Shown one piece after another: positions 40,524-50,806 of a stretch of DNA of 60,961 bases; within the stretch, counting starts at the first letter, position 1, and each line of letters starts with the position of its first letter. The notes under the pieces are model-generated. The model saw nothing but the letters and a program-made list of their open reading frames with translations, did not search any database and was not told the origin of the DNA. The position numbers and the translations under genes are program-made. The DNA is taken from contig NZ_AOLM01000026.1 of NCBI RefSeq assembly GCF_000337835.1, positions 1-60,961 of the forward strand, given 5' to 3'. This stretch comes from Haloferax sulfurifontis ATCC BAA-897. Lineage in GTDB: Archaea; Halobacteriota; Halobacteria; Halobacteriales; Haloferacaceae.

Positions 40524-40775
40524 TCAGCGGAGGGCGTCGTGCGGAATCGTGTAGAGGCGGACTCCGTCCGCGGCGGTCATCTCGTCGGGTTCGCCGTCGA
40601 TGACGAACAGGTCGGAGACGCGTTCGATCTGTTCTGTCGGGTAGACGTGCCTCGCGCTTCCGTAGCCGTGGTACACCTCGACCGGTACGGCGAACGTCAG
40701 CGCGTCCTCGACACCGAGAGCCGAACAGATGTCCGTCGGGACGGTTTCGCCTGCTTCGTATCGTTTGTTGGCCAT
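40524..40775 (-). CDS. Small hypothetical protein, member B of a tandem pair
   Basis: 83 residues from the ATG at 40775; the longer frame to 40952 enters spacer. It aligns with the protein at 39785 throughout: KRYEAGETVPTDIC against DRYDAGDAVPSTIC, FAVPVEVYHGYG, and LYTIPHDALR. The short form lacks the acidic insert. No family is recognised. Both proteins read like small single-domain proteins of a haloarchaeal group. The two arose by local duplication, with the sequence before the start also conserved. Confidence 0.65.
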   Translation of the reverse strand: MANKRYEAGETVPTDICSALGVEDALTFAVPVEVYHGYGSARHVYPTEQIERVSDLFVIDGEPDEMTAADGVRLYTIPHDALR

Positions 40776-41335
40776 TCGTTGACAACCCACAGTTCGTGAC
40801 GACTCTGAGCAGTATCTCACCCCACCACCTCTTGAGAGATTCTGTCGAGCTTCGACTACAACTCCAACGACCACGATGATAACCGTTACCCAAACGCGCG
40901 ACGGCGACTGACACGCGGCTGAGACGACGCGCGTCTGCGCTGACGCGCGCAATCAACATATTCACAACGCGAGCGCCCCGTGTTCGCGCGTGTCGTCTAC
41001 GCCGACGCGTGTGTCTTCGAGCGCTCGCGAACGCGTCAGACGGCGTTGCCGTTCAGTGTGATACTGATATGTCCGTTATACCTCTGCGACCGCTCGAACG
41101 TCGTCCGTCGTCGGCTCGCAGTGGGTCTCGTGCCGCGCGACAGCCGACAGCGGGCGATGTCACCGTTATTGTCACTGACAGTATCTCTGGGTTCGTGACC
41201 GCGGTGGCCACGCTGGGGGGTCGCGCGACGGGGCGTCGATTTCGACCGCGTGAGGACCGCCCGCGACGACGAATCGATTTTTCAGAAAGTTTTCCATTCA
41301 AAAGTATTATGGCGTTCGTATCTGTTGAGTGAGAC
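40776..41335. other. Spacer of 560 bp before the giant PGF-CTERM gene
   Basis: No convincing gene is present. The AT-rich end at 41281-41320 includes the TATA element of the gene at 41336. Direction changes here, so it holds two promoters at most. Confidence 0.4.
41302..41310 (+). promoter_or_regulatory. TATA element of the giant PGF-CTERM gene
   Basis: AAGTATTAT centred 30 bp before the ATG at 41336, with adjacent A-rich sequence for TFB. It supports a leaderless start. Confidence 0.6.
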
Positions 41336-44300
41336 ATGAGTCGTTACCGCAGGCTCTCCCAACAAGGGTTGAGTCTTGCACTCACTCTCATCGTGGTTTT
41401 CTCGGTTATCGCAGGCCCAGTGTCTGCGAGCGTCGGGACCACCACAGGTGAGGCACAACTGGGGGGACCGCCCGCTAACCAACTCGACACGGTCGACGAC
41501 GACCAACTGACACAGGCGTCGGAGAACATCAGCGTCTGGGACGGCGCGTTCCTGACGCTCCGGCCTGACGACACCGACCCGCGGCTCGATTCGGCCGCGG
41601 CGTATCAGGTCCAGTCGGTCAACACGTACGTACGGGTAGGTGGGCCGGAACAGTCCCTCCGAAAGAACCCGATGTACGTGTACAACGTCGGACAGGAGGT
41701 CCCGTTCACGTTCGCCGGTTCGAACGCCGGCGCTCCCCGCGCCATCGAGGACCAGGACGTCCAACTCGTCGCGGCCAAACTCGAGAAGGGCGCGTCGATT
41801 CCCCGGAGCATCTCCGGCGTCGCTGAGACGCTCACCAGCGACGACAGCGTGACCTCCTCGGTCGTCGGCTCGGCGCAGGGCGCGGCGGACGACAACTCGT
41901 TCGCGTTCACGCCCGACGAGTCCGGCATGTGGATGTTCGCGGTCGTCACCGTCGACGACGGGAACGGCTTTTCGGACGCCAACGGCGACGGCAACCTCGA
42001 AACCGACGGCAACGTCACGTTCGTCGGCGTCGACGCCCTGCCGGTCCAGCAGGGGTCGTCGTCGGTGAGCGCGCCGTCGCCCGCGGGCAACGGCCAGAAC
42101 GTGACGGTCACCGTTGACGCCTCGTCGCTCGACGCGACCGAGGTCAGCCACACCGTCGCAATCTTCAACGAGTCCGACCTCTCGAACTACGACCAGACCA
42201 TCAACGCGACCGACCGGTCGAGCATCTCCCTCGAAACCGAAATCGCGCGGGTCAACGGCACCAGTCAGATGCCGGCGGACGCGAACGTCATGGGCGTCAC
42301 TCCCGGTTCGCAGTCGTTCGTCGGGAGCCAGACGGCGATGTCGATCTTCGACCGCTTCAACGACAGCACGTCGCAGTTCGACGACGTCCGCGTCGTCAGT
42401 CCCGGCGCGACCGTCTACGGTTCGGCCGTGACCAAGGTCGCGGGCAACCGGACGACCGTCGAGGTCCCCATCCCCGACGGAGCCACGCCCGGCGACTACG
42501 TCGTGATGCACGTGGCGACGAACCAGTCGGGCACCGAGTCGGTGACGAACCGCGCGCCGCTACAGGTCGCCGAGAGCGTCCAGCTGAACCTGACGGCGAA
42601 CACGACCACGCCCGTCGCGGGCGACGACGTCGAGTTCACCGTCACGCGCGAGGACACCGGCGCGGCCGTCCAGAACGCCGAGGTCACCGTCGGCGACACG
42701 ACCGTCCAGACGGACGCCAACGGCGTCGCGGTCGTCACCGTTCCGACGGCCGGCGAGTACGACGCCATCGCGTCGAAGAACGTGACGAACGGCGAGGCGT
42801 TCGCCGACGCCACGCTCGCGCTCGACGTGTTCGAGCCGGCGACCTTCGAGTACAGCAACCTCACCGTCGAGCCCCAACAGGTCGTTCCCGGGACCGACGT
42901 GGTCGCGAACGCGACCGTCGAGAACGTCGGCGAGGTCAACGGGAGCTACGAGGCGGCGCTCACTATCGACGGCGAGGCGCAGTCGCCGTCCGACACCGGC
43001 GCGCTCCAGCCCGGCGAGTCGACCGAGGTGAGCTTCACGACCTCGTTCGACGACCCCGGAACCTACAACGTCTCCATCGACGAGCTCTCGACCGACGACG
43101 ACGAGCTCGTCTCGCGGACCGTCCGCGTCATCGCGCCCGCGAATACGAGCGTGACCGACGTCACCGTCGAGCCGACGAGCATCAACACGACCGAGCGCTA
43201 CACCGTCTCGGCGACCGTCGAGAACATCGGCGGGCTCTCCGACCTGGTCCGGCTCACGTACACGACGACCGGTGACGAGTCGGGCACGGAGGTCTACAAC
43301 GTCACCCGAACCGTCGCCGTGAGCCCCGACTCCACGGTCACGAGGAACGTGACCGCCCTCGCGCCGACCGCGCTCGGCTCCGACGACGTCGGCAACTTCA
43401 CCGTCGCCGTCAACGACGTCGAAGCGGATTCGACGCTGACGGTCACGCGGCGCGACCGGCTCCCGCCGACCGTCCGGCTTCCGGCACCCGCACAGGGCGC
43501 GGTTCCCTTCGGGACGCCCATCACGCTCAGCGTGAGCGACGAGTCGGACATCAGGCGCGCGACGTACAACTTCGGTAACGGCCCACAGCCGCTCTCGCTC
43601 GACGCCAACGGGAGTGCGACCGTCCCGACCGGCGACCTCGACGAGGGACAGACGACGCTGACGGTCAACGCGACCGACACGGCCGGGAACACGATTACCC
43701 GGACGTTCACCTTCGACTTCGTCTCCTCGCCGCGCGTCACGAGCGTCGCGCCGACCGACGTCGCCGGGCCGTCGAGCACTGTCTCGGCGTCCTTCGCGGA
43801 CGACCGCAACGGCGACTCGGAGTCCGGGATCAACGCCAGCGCGACGAGGCTCGTCGTCGACGGCACGGCCGTCGACCTCTCGGGCGCGACGACGAACACC
43901 AACTCGACGCTCGAAATCAACGTCTCCGAACTCGGCGTCCCGCTCGCCGAGGGGCCGACGACCGCGAGACTGACCGTCGTCGACGAGGCCGGCCACGCCA
44001 CCTCGCGGCTGTTCGAGTTCGAGTACGACGAGACCGCGCCGACCGCGAGTCTCACGCTCGACCCCGACTACGACGAGGACCGCGAGGACGTGAGCGCGAA
44101 CAACCCCGTCGACATCACGCTCGACAGCGCCGACGACAACCTCGAATCCGCGGCGTTCGTCGTCCGTAACAACGACGGAGACGAGGTCTACACGCGCGAC
44201 GTGACCTCGCTCGCCCGCTCGACCGGCGCGTTCGAAATCGAGTGGGACGGCACGAACGACGACGGCGCGCTCGTCGCCAGCTGTTCCTACAACCTCACGC

Positions 44301-47300
44301 TCGTGGGGACGGACGCCGGCGGGAACACCGGCGTCGCCAACGCCACCGTCTGCGTGGACAACGACGAGCCGACCTACGACGTGTCGGCCGTCGACGGGAC
44401 GACGGACACCGTTTACACGAACGGGAGCGTCGACGTCACCTACAGCACCTCGGAGAGCGTCACCGTCGAGTACACGTTCGAGTCCGACTCGGGCGTGACG
44501 GCGACGTTCGAACGGACGCCCGACAGAACGCCGGACGGCGAGACGGGGAACCACACGCTCGACGTGGCCTCGGAACTCCCCGACGGGAGCTACACGCTGA
44601 CGGCGACCGCGACCGACCTCGGTAACAACGACGTTACCGTGGAACGGTCCGAGCCCGTCGTGGTCGACACGACCGACCCCGGCGTCACCGCGACGCTCAA
44701 CACGACCGAGTCCGGTAACCTCTCGGTCAGCGTGGCGAGCACGGAACCGCTCGCCGACACCCCCGACGCGGAACTCACGTACCCGAACGACGACGTCGAG
44801 TCGCTGGCCCTCACGCGGCTCGACTCGACGACGTGGACCGCCGAGCTCGCCACGAACGAGTCCGGCGAGTACGCGCTCGACGTGACGGGGACCGACCGCG
44901 CCGGCAACACGGCGAGCGACTCCAGTACGGCGACCGTCACGAGCAACAACTTCTCGGAGCAGTCGACGCTCCTGCTCGTGAGCTCGAGCGGTAACACGTT
45001 CATTCGGATTAACGCCAGCGACGACGCGGACCTGCCCGCCGGGCAGACCGTCGTCACGCTGACGGACACGAACATCCCGCCGAACGCCCTCTCGCAGGGC
45101 ACGGCGGCGACGAGATACCTCGAAGCCAACGCCGGCCTCACCGAGGACCAAATCGAGGACGTCACCTACGGCTTCAGCGCCGACCTCGACACCTCCGGCA
45201 ACGGCTTCAACATCGTCTACATCGAGCGCGGCGGCACGCGGGTGCTCCCGACGACGCTCCAGACCGACCCGTTCGGCCTGTCCGGTGACTACTACACCGC
45301 GACCCGAACCGGTCTGTCGACCTACGGCGCGGTCACAAACGACACGGAAGCGCCGACCATCAGCTACGACGACCCGACCGAGGGCGTCGAGTTCTCCGAG
45401 GTCAACAACACGGTCTCGGTGAACGCGACGCTCTCCGACAACGTGGACGTCAACACCTCTTCGGTGTCGGTGACGGTCGAAAGCGACGGCCAGCTCAGAG
45501 ACGTGACCGACAACGCGACGGTCACGAACGAGTCGGTCAACTACACCACGCCCGGCCTCCCGCCGGCGGACTACACCGTCACCATCGAGGCGTCCGACAC
45601 GAACCTGACCGCCAACACGGCGACAGAACAGGTCAACTTCACCGTGCAGGACGACCGCGAAGCGCCGACGGTCACCGCGCTCGGCCCGACCGACGGCACG
45701 ACCTTCCCGTTCGGCACCGACACGGTGGAACTCAACGCGACCTACGAGGAAGCGAGCGACGCGGTGAACGACACCGGCGTCGACGCGGAGAACGTCACCG
45801 TCCTGTACGACGGACAGGACATCAGCGCCTCGGCCGCGCCCGACGCGACCGGGTTCAACACGACCGTCCCCGTGGACGACGACGAGACGCACAACCTGAC
45901 GGTTCGCGTGCCCGACAACGCCGGTAACAGCGTCGAGAGCACGACGAACTTCAGCATCGCCGCTGACGACACCGACCCGGCAGTCGAGATTTCGAACCCC
46001 GCCGAGGGCGACGAGCTCTCGAACACGACGACCTCGGTCAACGTGACCGCGAGCGTCGACGACGCCGAAAGCGGCGTCAACCTCAGCTCCGTGACCGTCA
46101 CCTTCGACGGGACCGACGTCACGAGCGAGGCGAACCTCGACGACCTCTCGAACGTCTGGTTCAACAAGACCGGTCTCGAACCGGGCACCAACCACACGGT
46201 GTCCGTCTCGGCGGCCGACCGCAGTGGGAACGAGAACGCCTCGACGGTGAACTTCAGCGTCGCGCCCGACCTGACGGCACCGAACGTCACGCGGGTCAGT
46301 TCCCGGAACGCCACCTTCGGGAGCGACGCTAACTTCTCGGTCGAAGTGAACTACACCGACCCCGAGAGCGGCATCGACGCCTCCGCGGTGACGATTCTGC
46401 TCGACGGCGAGGACGTGACCGACGACGCGACGGTGTTCCCGAACCCCGGCGCGACGCTCGATCTCAACTCGTCCGAAATCGACTCGGGCGACCACCAGCT
46501 CAGCGTGCGCGTCACCAACAACAACGGCGACACGACCACGAACGACACGACGTTCTCGGTCAATCAGGGGCCGGACATCGCGGTGACGTCCGTTTCGCTC
46601 GACCCGGCGACCGCCCAGACCGGCGACAAAGTCGAGGTGACCGCTGAGGTCGAGAACTTCGGCGACGAGTCGGGCTCGACCGACGTCGGCGTCACCGGCA
46701 CCAGTCAGGCGGGCACCACCGACTTCGGCGTCACGAAGTCCGTGACCCTCGCCACCGGTGAGAACCAGTCCGTGAACTTCGTCATCAAGCCGACGAACGC
46801 GGGCACCTACACGGTCGCGGTCAACGGGACGACCGCGACGAACGCGCTCGACGTGAGTTCGCCGACCGCCGACATCCAACTGCTCGGCGACTCGTCGGCC
46901 AGTCCGACGTCGCTCCTCGAAGGCGAGGAGACGACCGTCACGGTCAAACTCGGTAACCTCGGCGGCGCGAGCGGCAACGTCTCCGGCGACGTGACCCGGA
47001 ACGGGACGACGGTCGGGAACGTCTCGACCTCGCTCGCCTCCGGCGCACAGCGGACGTTCACCTTCACCGACACCCCGCCGGGAACCGGCGACTACGTCTA
47101 CGCGTTCAACGGCACGACCATCGACACGGTCACCGTCTCGGCGCGTGCCCCGGCGTTCAGCATCGACGCGGGCGCGAGCACCATCTCGCAGACGACCGTG
47201 GACACCGACGAGACGTTCACGGTCAAGGTGCGCGTGAACAACACCGGCACCGCGGAGGGGACGTACACCAAGGCGCTCACGGCCGGCCGCACGACGCTGG

Positions 47301-48115
47301 CCACCGAGAGCGTCACCGTCGGTCCCGGTTCCTCCGGCACGCTGACGTACAGCGTCTCCATCGACGACGCCGGCACGTACGACCTGCGGGTCGACGGCGT
47401 CACGATTGGCAGTATCACCGTCGAGGAGGCGAACGTCGGCGGCGGCGGTGGCGGCGGCGGCGGTAACAGCCTCCCCCACGACGACACCACGGACAGCGAC
47501 CGGCTGTTCTCGGCACCCGGCTTCGACGCGCAGTTCGACGGCGGGCAGGGCGTCTCCGCGGTGAGCATCACGTTCAGTCAGCGGACGACCGGTGAGATCA
47601 CCGTCAGCGAACGCTCGGGGCTCCCCGGTAGCGTGGGACAGCCCGGCGGCACGGCCGTCAGCTACGTGCGCATCGACGTGCCCGACAGCGCGCGCGACCG
47701 CCAGTCGACCCTCCGGTTCACCGTCAGACAGAGCCGGCTCGACGAACTCGGCGTCGAATCGTCCGACCTCGTGGTCCGGCGGTTCAACGAGGACGCCGGT
47801 TCGTGGGAAGACCTCGAAACCCGCGTCGTCGACAGCGGTGACGGCGCGGTCGTCATCGAGGCCGACACGCCCGGCTTCTCGTACTTCGCCGTGACGTCGC
47901 GGCAGGTCGTCACGACGACGACCGACGACGACACGACGACAACGACGACGCCGGACGACGGCACCACCACGGCGTCCAGTACGCCCGGCTTCGACGACGA
48001 AACGTCGACGACCGCGAGCGGCACGACCGACTCCCCCGTTCCCGGATTCGGCGCGGCGCTCGCCGTGGTCGCGCTCCTCGCGGCCGCGCTCCTCGCGGTC
48101 CGCCGGAACGACTAA
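41336..48115 (+). CDS. Giant PGF-CTERM surface glycoprotein
   Basis: 2259 residues. A Sec signal (1-32) and a unique N-terminal region (about 33-430) precede two CARDB domains (about 508-708) and a series of Ig-like domains. Four adjoining repeats of about 100 residues (about 1337-1745; DREAPTVTALGPTDG, DDTDPAVEISNPAEG, and so on) are followed by three more CARDB units (about 1745-2030). After a Gly run comes a PGF-pre-PGF-like domain (about 2050-2190; FSYFAV). A Thr-rich stalk and SPVPGFGAALAVVALLAAALLAVRRND, the archaeosortase A signal, end the protein. N-x-S/T sites are very many, so it is likely heavily glycosylated. It is probably a cell-surface component alongside the S-layer; binding partners are unknown. 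Confidence 0.9.
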   Translation: MSRYRRLSQQGLSLALTLIVVFSVIAGPVSASVGTTTGEAQLGGPPANQLDTVDDDQLTQASENISVWDGAFLTLRPDDTDPRLDSAAAYQVQSVNTYVRVGGPEQSLRKNPMYVYNVGQEVPFTFAGSNAGAPRAIEDQDVQLVAAKLEKGASIPRSISGVAETLTSDDSVTSSVVGSAQGAADDNSFAFTPDESGMWMFAVVTVDDGNGFSDANGDGNLETDGNVTFVGVDALPVQQGSSSVSAPSPAGNGQNVTVTVDASSLDATEVSHTVAIFNESDLSNYDQTINATDRSSISLETEIARVNGTSQMPADANVMGVTPGSQSFVGSQTAMSIFDRFNDSTSQFDDVRVVSPGATVYGSAVTKVAGNRTTVEVPIPDGATPGDYVVMHVATNQSGTESVTNRAPLQVAESVQLNLTANTTTPVAGDDVEFTVTREDTGAAVQNAEVTVGDTTVQTDANGVAVVTVPTAGEYDAIASKNVTNGEAFADATLALDVFEPATFEYSNLTVEPQQVVPGTDVVANATVENVGEVNGSYEAALTIDGEAQSPSDTGALQPGESTEVSFTTSFDDPGTYNVSIDELSTDDDELVSRTVRVIAPANTSVTDVTVEPTSINTTERYTVSATVENIGGLSDLVRLTYTTTGDESGTEVYNVTRTVAVSPDSTVTRNVTALAPTALGSDDVGNFTVAVNDVEADSTLTVTRRDRLPPTVRLPAPAQGAVPFGTPITLSVSDESDIRRATYNFGNGPQPLSLDANGSATVPTGDLDEGQTTLTVNATDTAGNTITRTFTFDFVSSPRVTSVAPTDVAGPSSTVSASFADDRNGDSESGINASATRLVVDGTAVDLSGATTNTNSTLEINVSELGVPLAEGPTTARLTVVDEAGHATSRLFEFEYDETAPTASLTLDPDYDEDREDVSANNPVDITLDSADDNLESAAFVVRNNDGDEVYTRDVTSLARSTGAFEIEWDGTNDDGALVASCSYNLTLVGTDAGGNTGVANATVCVDNDEPTYDVSAVDGTTDTVYTNGSVDVTYSTSESVTVEYTFESDSGVTATFERTPDRTPDGETGNHTLDVASELPDGSYTLTATATDLGNNDVTVERSEPVVVDTTDPGVTATLNTTESGNLSVSVASTEPLADTPDAELTYPNDDVESLALTRLDSTTWTAELATNESGEYALDVTGTDRAGNTASDSSTATVTSNNFSEQSTLLLVSSSGNTFIRINASDDADLPAGQTVVTLTDTNIPPNALSQGTAATRYLEANAGLTEDQIEDVTYGFSADLDTSGNGFNIVYIERGGTRVLPTTLQTDPFGLSGDYYTATRTGLSTYGAVTNDTEAPTISYDDPTEGVEFSEVNNTVSVNATLSDNVDVNTSSVSVTVESDGQLRDVTDNATVTNESVNYTTPGLPPADYTVTIEASDTNLTANTATEQVNFTVQDDREAPTVTALGPTDGTTFPFGTDTVELNATYEEASDAVNDTGVDAENVTVLYDGQDISASAAPDATGFNTTVPVDDDETHNLTVRVPDNAGNSVESTTNFSIAADDTDPAVEISNPAEGDELSNTTTSVNVTASVDDAESGVNLSSVTVTFDGTDVTSEANLDDLSNVWFNKTGLEPGTNHTVSVSAADRSGNENASTVNFSVAPDLTAPNVTRVSSRNATFGSDANFSVEVNYTDPESGIDASAVTILLDGEDVTDDATVFPNPGATLDLNSSEIDSGDHQLSVRVTNNNGDTTTNDTTFSVNQGPDIAVTSVSLDPATAQTGDKVEVTAEVENFGDESGSTDVGVTGTSQAGTTDFGVTKSVTLATGENQSVNFVIKPTNAGTYTVAVNGTTATNALDVSSPTADIQLLGDSSASPTSLLEGEETTVTVKLGNLGGASGNVSGDVTRNGTTVGNVSTSLASGAQRTFTFTDTPPGTGDYVYAFNGTTIDTVTVSARAPAFSIDAGASTISQTTVDTDETFTVKVRVNNTGTAEGTYTKALTAGRTTLATESVTVGPGSSGTLTYSVSIDDAGTYDLRVDGVTIGSITVEEANVGGGGGGGGGNSLPHDDTTDSDRLFSAPGFDAQFDGGQGVSAVSITFSQRTTGEITVSERSGLPGSVGQPGGTAVSYVRIDVPDSARDRQSTLRFTVRQSRLDELGVESSDLVVRRFNEDAGSWEDLETRVVDSGDGAVVIEADTPGFSYFAVTSRQVVTTTTDDDTTTTTTPDDGTTTASSTPGFDDETSTTASGTTDSPVPGFGAALAVVALLAAALLAVRRND

Positions 48116-48152
48116 CGACAACGACCGCACCGCGCGGTTCGTCTCTCCTTCG

Positions 48153-48159
48153 TTTTTTT
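48153..48159 (+). terminator. T7 tract after the giant PGF-CTERM gene
   Basis: TTTTTTT 38 nt past the stop, the kind of U-run that suffices for archaeal termination. Confidence 0.55.
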
Positions 48160-48206
48160 CGACCGGACCAGCGCCGCCCGCGGACGGCGCGACGAACTGC
48201 CTACAA

Positions 48207-48213
48207 GCTTTTA
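48207..48213 (+). promoter_or_regulatory. TATA element of the gene at 48236
   Basis: GCTTTTA centred 26 bp before the ATG; a leaderless start is likely. Confidence 0.5.
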
Positions 48214-48235
48214 CCACCGGTCAGCAAAACGAACG

Positions 48236-49315
48236 ATGATGCTACGACCCCGCGTCTCGATTCCCGTTCTCGTGGTCGCCGCGATGCTCCTCGCGGCCGT
48301 CGCGCCCCCGGCCGTGGGGGCCAACGGGGACTACGATATCGATATCGGCGGCTCCATCGACACCGTCGACAGAACCGTCTCGACCTCGCAAGGCGAGTTC
48401 ACCGTCACCCAAGTCGGCCGCGCCGACGCCGGCGACACCGTTTCGGTCTCCGTGGACGCGCCGAGCGACAGCGACTACACGATCACGATTCTCGACTCCG
48501 AACAGCGAATCCGGCGGTCCGCGTCGGCGACCGGTGACGCAGACCGCGAGTTCGGTACCGGCGGACTCGACCCCGGAACGTACGCCGTCGTCGTCGGCAA
48601 CCAGTCGACAGAAGAGGTGTACGCCGGCGAGCCGCTCGTGATTCGCGCCTACGCGGTCTCGACGCAGGCCGCCGGGAGCGTCGAGCAGTCGGACGACCTC
48701 GACGTGACCGTCGAACTCGACGAGGTCGCGTCGGGCGAGTCCGTCGAGGCCGTGCAGGTCGTCCTCGCGGACGACTCCGAGAACGTCCGCGTCGACGCCT
48801 CGGCGGTCAACGACACGCACTACTCGGCGTCCGTCTCCACCGACGACGTGGATGCCGGTGACTACTCGCTGTACGCGGTCGTCCGCGGCGACGACCGGGC
48901 CCTCGGCGAGAACGAGCTCATCGGCGTGAGCGACGCCTCGACGGTCGAGGTGGTCGAACAGGCGACCGACACGTCCACGCCCGACGACGGCTCCGGCGGT
49001 GCTGGCGGCGGCGGCGGCACGGGCGACGCCACGACGACCACCTCGGAGTCGACCGACACGTCGACGGCGGCGACCGACACCGCCGAGTCGACGACGACCG
49101 ACGCGACGGATACGACGACCGACGCCGACGAGACGGGAGATTCCACCGAGTCGACGGCGACGGCCCAGACGACGACCGACAACGTCGTGACGCCCAACGA
49201 GTCCACGTCGGCGACGGCCCAGACGACGACGTCTTCGGAAGTTCCGAACACGGCGCCGTACCTCCTGTTCGGCGCGCTCGTCGTCTTCGCGGTCGGCCGG
49301 CGACTCGTCGGCTAA
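48236..49315 (+). CDS. Secreted surface protein with Thr/Asp-rich stalk and C-terminal membrane helix
   Basis: 359 residues. Signal peptide 1-28 (VLVVAAMLLAAVAPPAVGA). Two beta-sandwich regions follow (about 35-135 and 145-240). Then come a Gly-rich hinge and a Thr/Ser/Asp stalk (about 250-332) of TTDTTTD-type repeats, which should be glycosylated. It ends in VPNTAPYLLFGALVVFAVGRRLVG, a helix with a short basic end. This resembles archaeosortase signals in position but lacks the PGF triplet, so direct insertion or another sorting enzyme is possible. It lies 120 bp after the giant gene but has its own promoter. Confidence 0.78.
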   Translation: MMLRPRVSIPVLVVAAMLLAAVAPPAVGANGDYDIDIGGSIDTVDRTVSTSQGEFTVTQVGRADAGDTVSVSVDAPSDSDYTITILDSEQRIRRSASATGDADREFGTGGLDPGTYAVVVGNQSTEEVYAGEPLVIRAYAVSTQAAGSVEQSDDLDVTVELDEVASGESVEAVQVVLADDSENVRVDASAVNDTHYSASVSTDDVDAGDYSLYAVVRGDDRALGENELIGVSDASTVEVVEQATDTSTPDDGSGGAGGGGGTGDATTTTSESTDTSTAATDTAESTTTDATDTTTDADETGDSTESTATAQTTTDNVVTPNESTSATAQTTTSSEVPNTAPYLLFGALVVFAVGRRLVG

Positions 49316-49341
49316 CGCTCTTTTCTCTCGCGTTACCACCG

Positions 49342-49347
49342 TTTTTT
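49342..49347 (+). terminator. T6 tract after the gene at 48236
   Basis: TTTTTT 27 nt past the stop, with CTTT after it. Confidence 0.45.
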
Positions 49348-49357
49348 CTTTGCTTGT

Positions 49358-49885
49358 CTACCGCTCCGCTCGCGCTCGCCGACGGTCGAGTCGGTTGACC
49401 AGCCAGAGCCCGAACGCGACGGCGGCGAGGGCGTACTGGAAGTTGTACCGCGGGTCGCCCAGCGATTCGAAGACGCGGACCCACGGCGGAATCGAGTCCG
49501 AGGCGTAGTCGGTCGCCGGGAACAGGGGCCACAGGAGGAACTGCATCGAACCCCAGTCGCCGGCGAGAAGCGCCCGGTAGGTGTCGCCGAGGTAGTGCGA
49601 GAGCGTCGCGACGACGAGGGCGGTCGCGTGCTCGCTGTAGCCAAGCCGGTGGCCGACGCCGACGAGGACGACGAGCACCGGAAGCATCACGAGAAGCGAG
49701 TGGCCGAGCGAGCGGCCGCTGACGAGGACGCCGTAGTACGCGAGCGGTTTGTCGATGAGGTCTGGCAACTGCGAGCCGACGAGCGCGGCGGCCAGCGTCC
49801 ACCCGGTCGGAAGCGGGCGTCGACGGCCGACTCGGAAGAGCGAAACCGAGAGATATCCGAGGGCGAGGTGGCCGATTGGGAACAC
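49358..49885 (-). CDS. YdjM/DUF457-type membrane protein (predicted metal-dependent hydrolase)
   Basis: 175 residues. The family pattern is visible: MFPIGHLALGY near the start, GSQLPDLIDKP (about 37-48), RSLGHSLLVMLP (about 58-70) and LSHYLGDTYR (about 95-105), each placing conserved His or Asp on helices. About four membrane helices. The YdjM/DUF457 family is predicted to be a membrane metal hydrolase and no substrate is known. It is convergent with the surface protein gene and divergent from the ABC transporter genes. Confidence 0.82.
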   Translation of the reverse strand: MFPIGHLALGYLSVSLFRVGRRRPLPTGWTLAAALVGSQLPDLIDKPLAYYGVLVSGRSLGHSLLVMLPVLVVLVGVGHRLGYSEHATALVVATLSHYLGDTYRALLAGDWGSMQFLLWPLFPATDYASDSIPPWVRVFESLGDPRYNFQYALAAVAFGLWLVNRLDRRRARAER

Positions 49886-50024
49886 TACCGAGGCGGACGG
49901 TGCCGAGGCTATTCAACCGTGGGGTGACGCGTGCCGACGCATCCCCGCGACTCTGGACGTTCGTCGGGTCGGGTCGGGTGGGTCAGCGTCACCCTAGCCC
50001 CGTCCCCGCGGCGGCCACGCACCA

Positions 50025-50032
50025 AGTATATG
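50025..50032 (+). promoter_or_regulatory. TATA element of the ABC exporter operon
   Basis: AGTATATG about 28 bp before the ATG at 50057, leaderless spacing. Confidence 0.55.
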
Positions 50033-50056
50033 TCACGCCGGGGACCACGTGGCAGT

Positions 50057-50806
50057 ATGTCTGATTCGGTCTCCGAACACCGTCCCCCCGACGCGGCGGA
50101 CGCGGCGGCGACTCTCCGTTGCGAGCGGGTCGTTCGGGAGTACACCCGCGGGTCCGACTCGTTTTTCTCCCGCGGGTCCGACGCCCCGACGGTCCGCGCG
50201 CTCGACGGCGTCTCGATTTCGGTCTCGACGGGCGAGTTCGTCGCCATCGCCGGCCCGAGCGGGAGCGGCAAGTCCACGCTGTTGCACCTCCTCGCCGCGC
50301 TCGACACGCCCACCCGCGGCGACGTCCGCATCGCGGGCACCGACGTCCGGTCGCTGTCGAACCGCGGGCGGACGAAACTCCGCCGGGACACCATCGGCAT
50401 CGTCTTCCAGCACTTCCACCTGTTGCCCTCGCTTTCGGCCCGCGGCAACGTCGCGCTCCCGCTCATCGAACGCGGCGTGTCGAAGCGCGACCGACGCGCC
50501 CGCGCCGAAGAACTGCTCGAACGGGTGGGCCTCGGCGACCGCGCCGGCCACAAGCCGGGCGAACTCTCCGGCGGCGAGCAACAGCGCGTCGCCATCGCCC
50601 GCGCGCTGGTCTCCGACCCCGCGGTGCTCATCGCCGACGAGCCGACCGGCGAGTTGGACACCGAGACGGGCCAACGCGTCCTCGACTACATCGAACAGAC
50701 CGCCACGGAGCGGGCGGTCGTCGTCGCCACGCACGACGAACACGTCATCGAGCGGGCCGACCGCGTCGTCCGCCTCCGCGACGGCCACGTGGTGAGCGAT
50801 GGCTAG
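50057..50806 (+). CDS. ABC transporter ATP-binding protein, LolD/MacB type
   Basis: 249 residues from the ATG at 50057. Walker [10 protein letters not shown] (about 66-74), Q-loop [11 protein letters not shown], signature [15 protein letters not shown] (about 169-183) and Walker [13 protein letters not shown] are all intact. An insert near residue 35 (SFFSRGSD) before the first strand is unusual. The LolD/MacB/FtsE group drives extrusion of lipoproteins, lipids or peptides by mechanotransmission rather than classic import. Two FtsX-type permease genes follow, each overlapping the one before by 8 bp, so the three make one operon. Confidence 0.92.
   Translation: MSDSVSEHRPPDAADAAATLRCERVVREYTRGSDSFFSRGSDAPTVRALDGVSISVSTGEFVAIAGPSGSGKSTLLHLLAALDTPTRGDVRIAGTDVRSLSNRGRTKLRRDTIGIVFQHFHLLPSLSARGNVALPLIERGVSKRDRRARAEELLERVGLGDRAGHKPGELSGGEQQRVAIARALVSDPAVLIADEPTGELDTETGQRVLDYIEQTATERAVVVATHDEHVIERADRVVRLRDGHVVSDG

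Noticed and set aside
42560..48217. Long open frame antisense to the giant PGF-CTERM gene (1885 codons)
   Set aside because: The composition is Arg/Val/Gly/Asp-rich without domains. High-GC third positions produce such shadows. The plus strand has a signal peptide, domains and a sorting signal.
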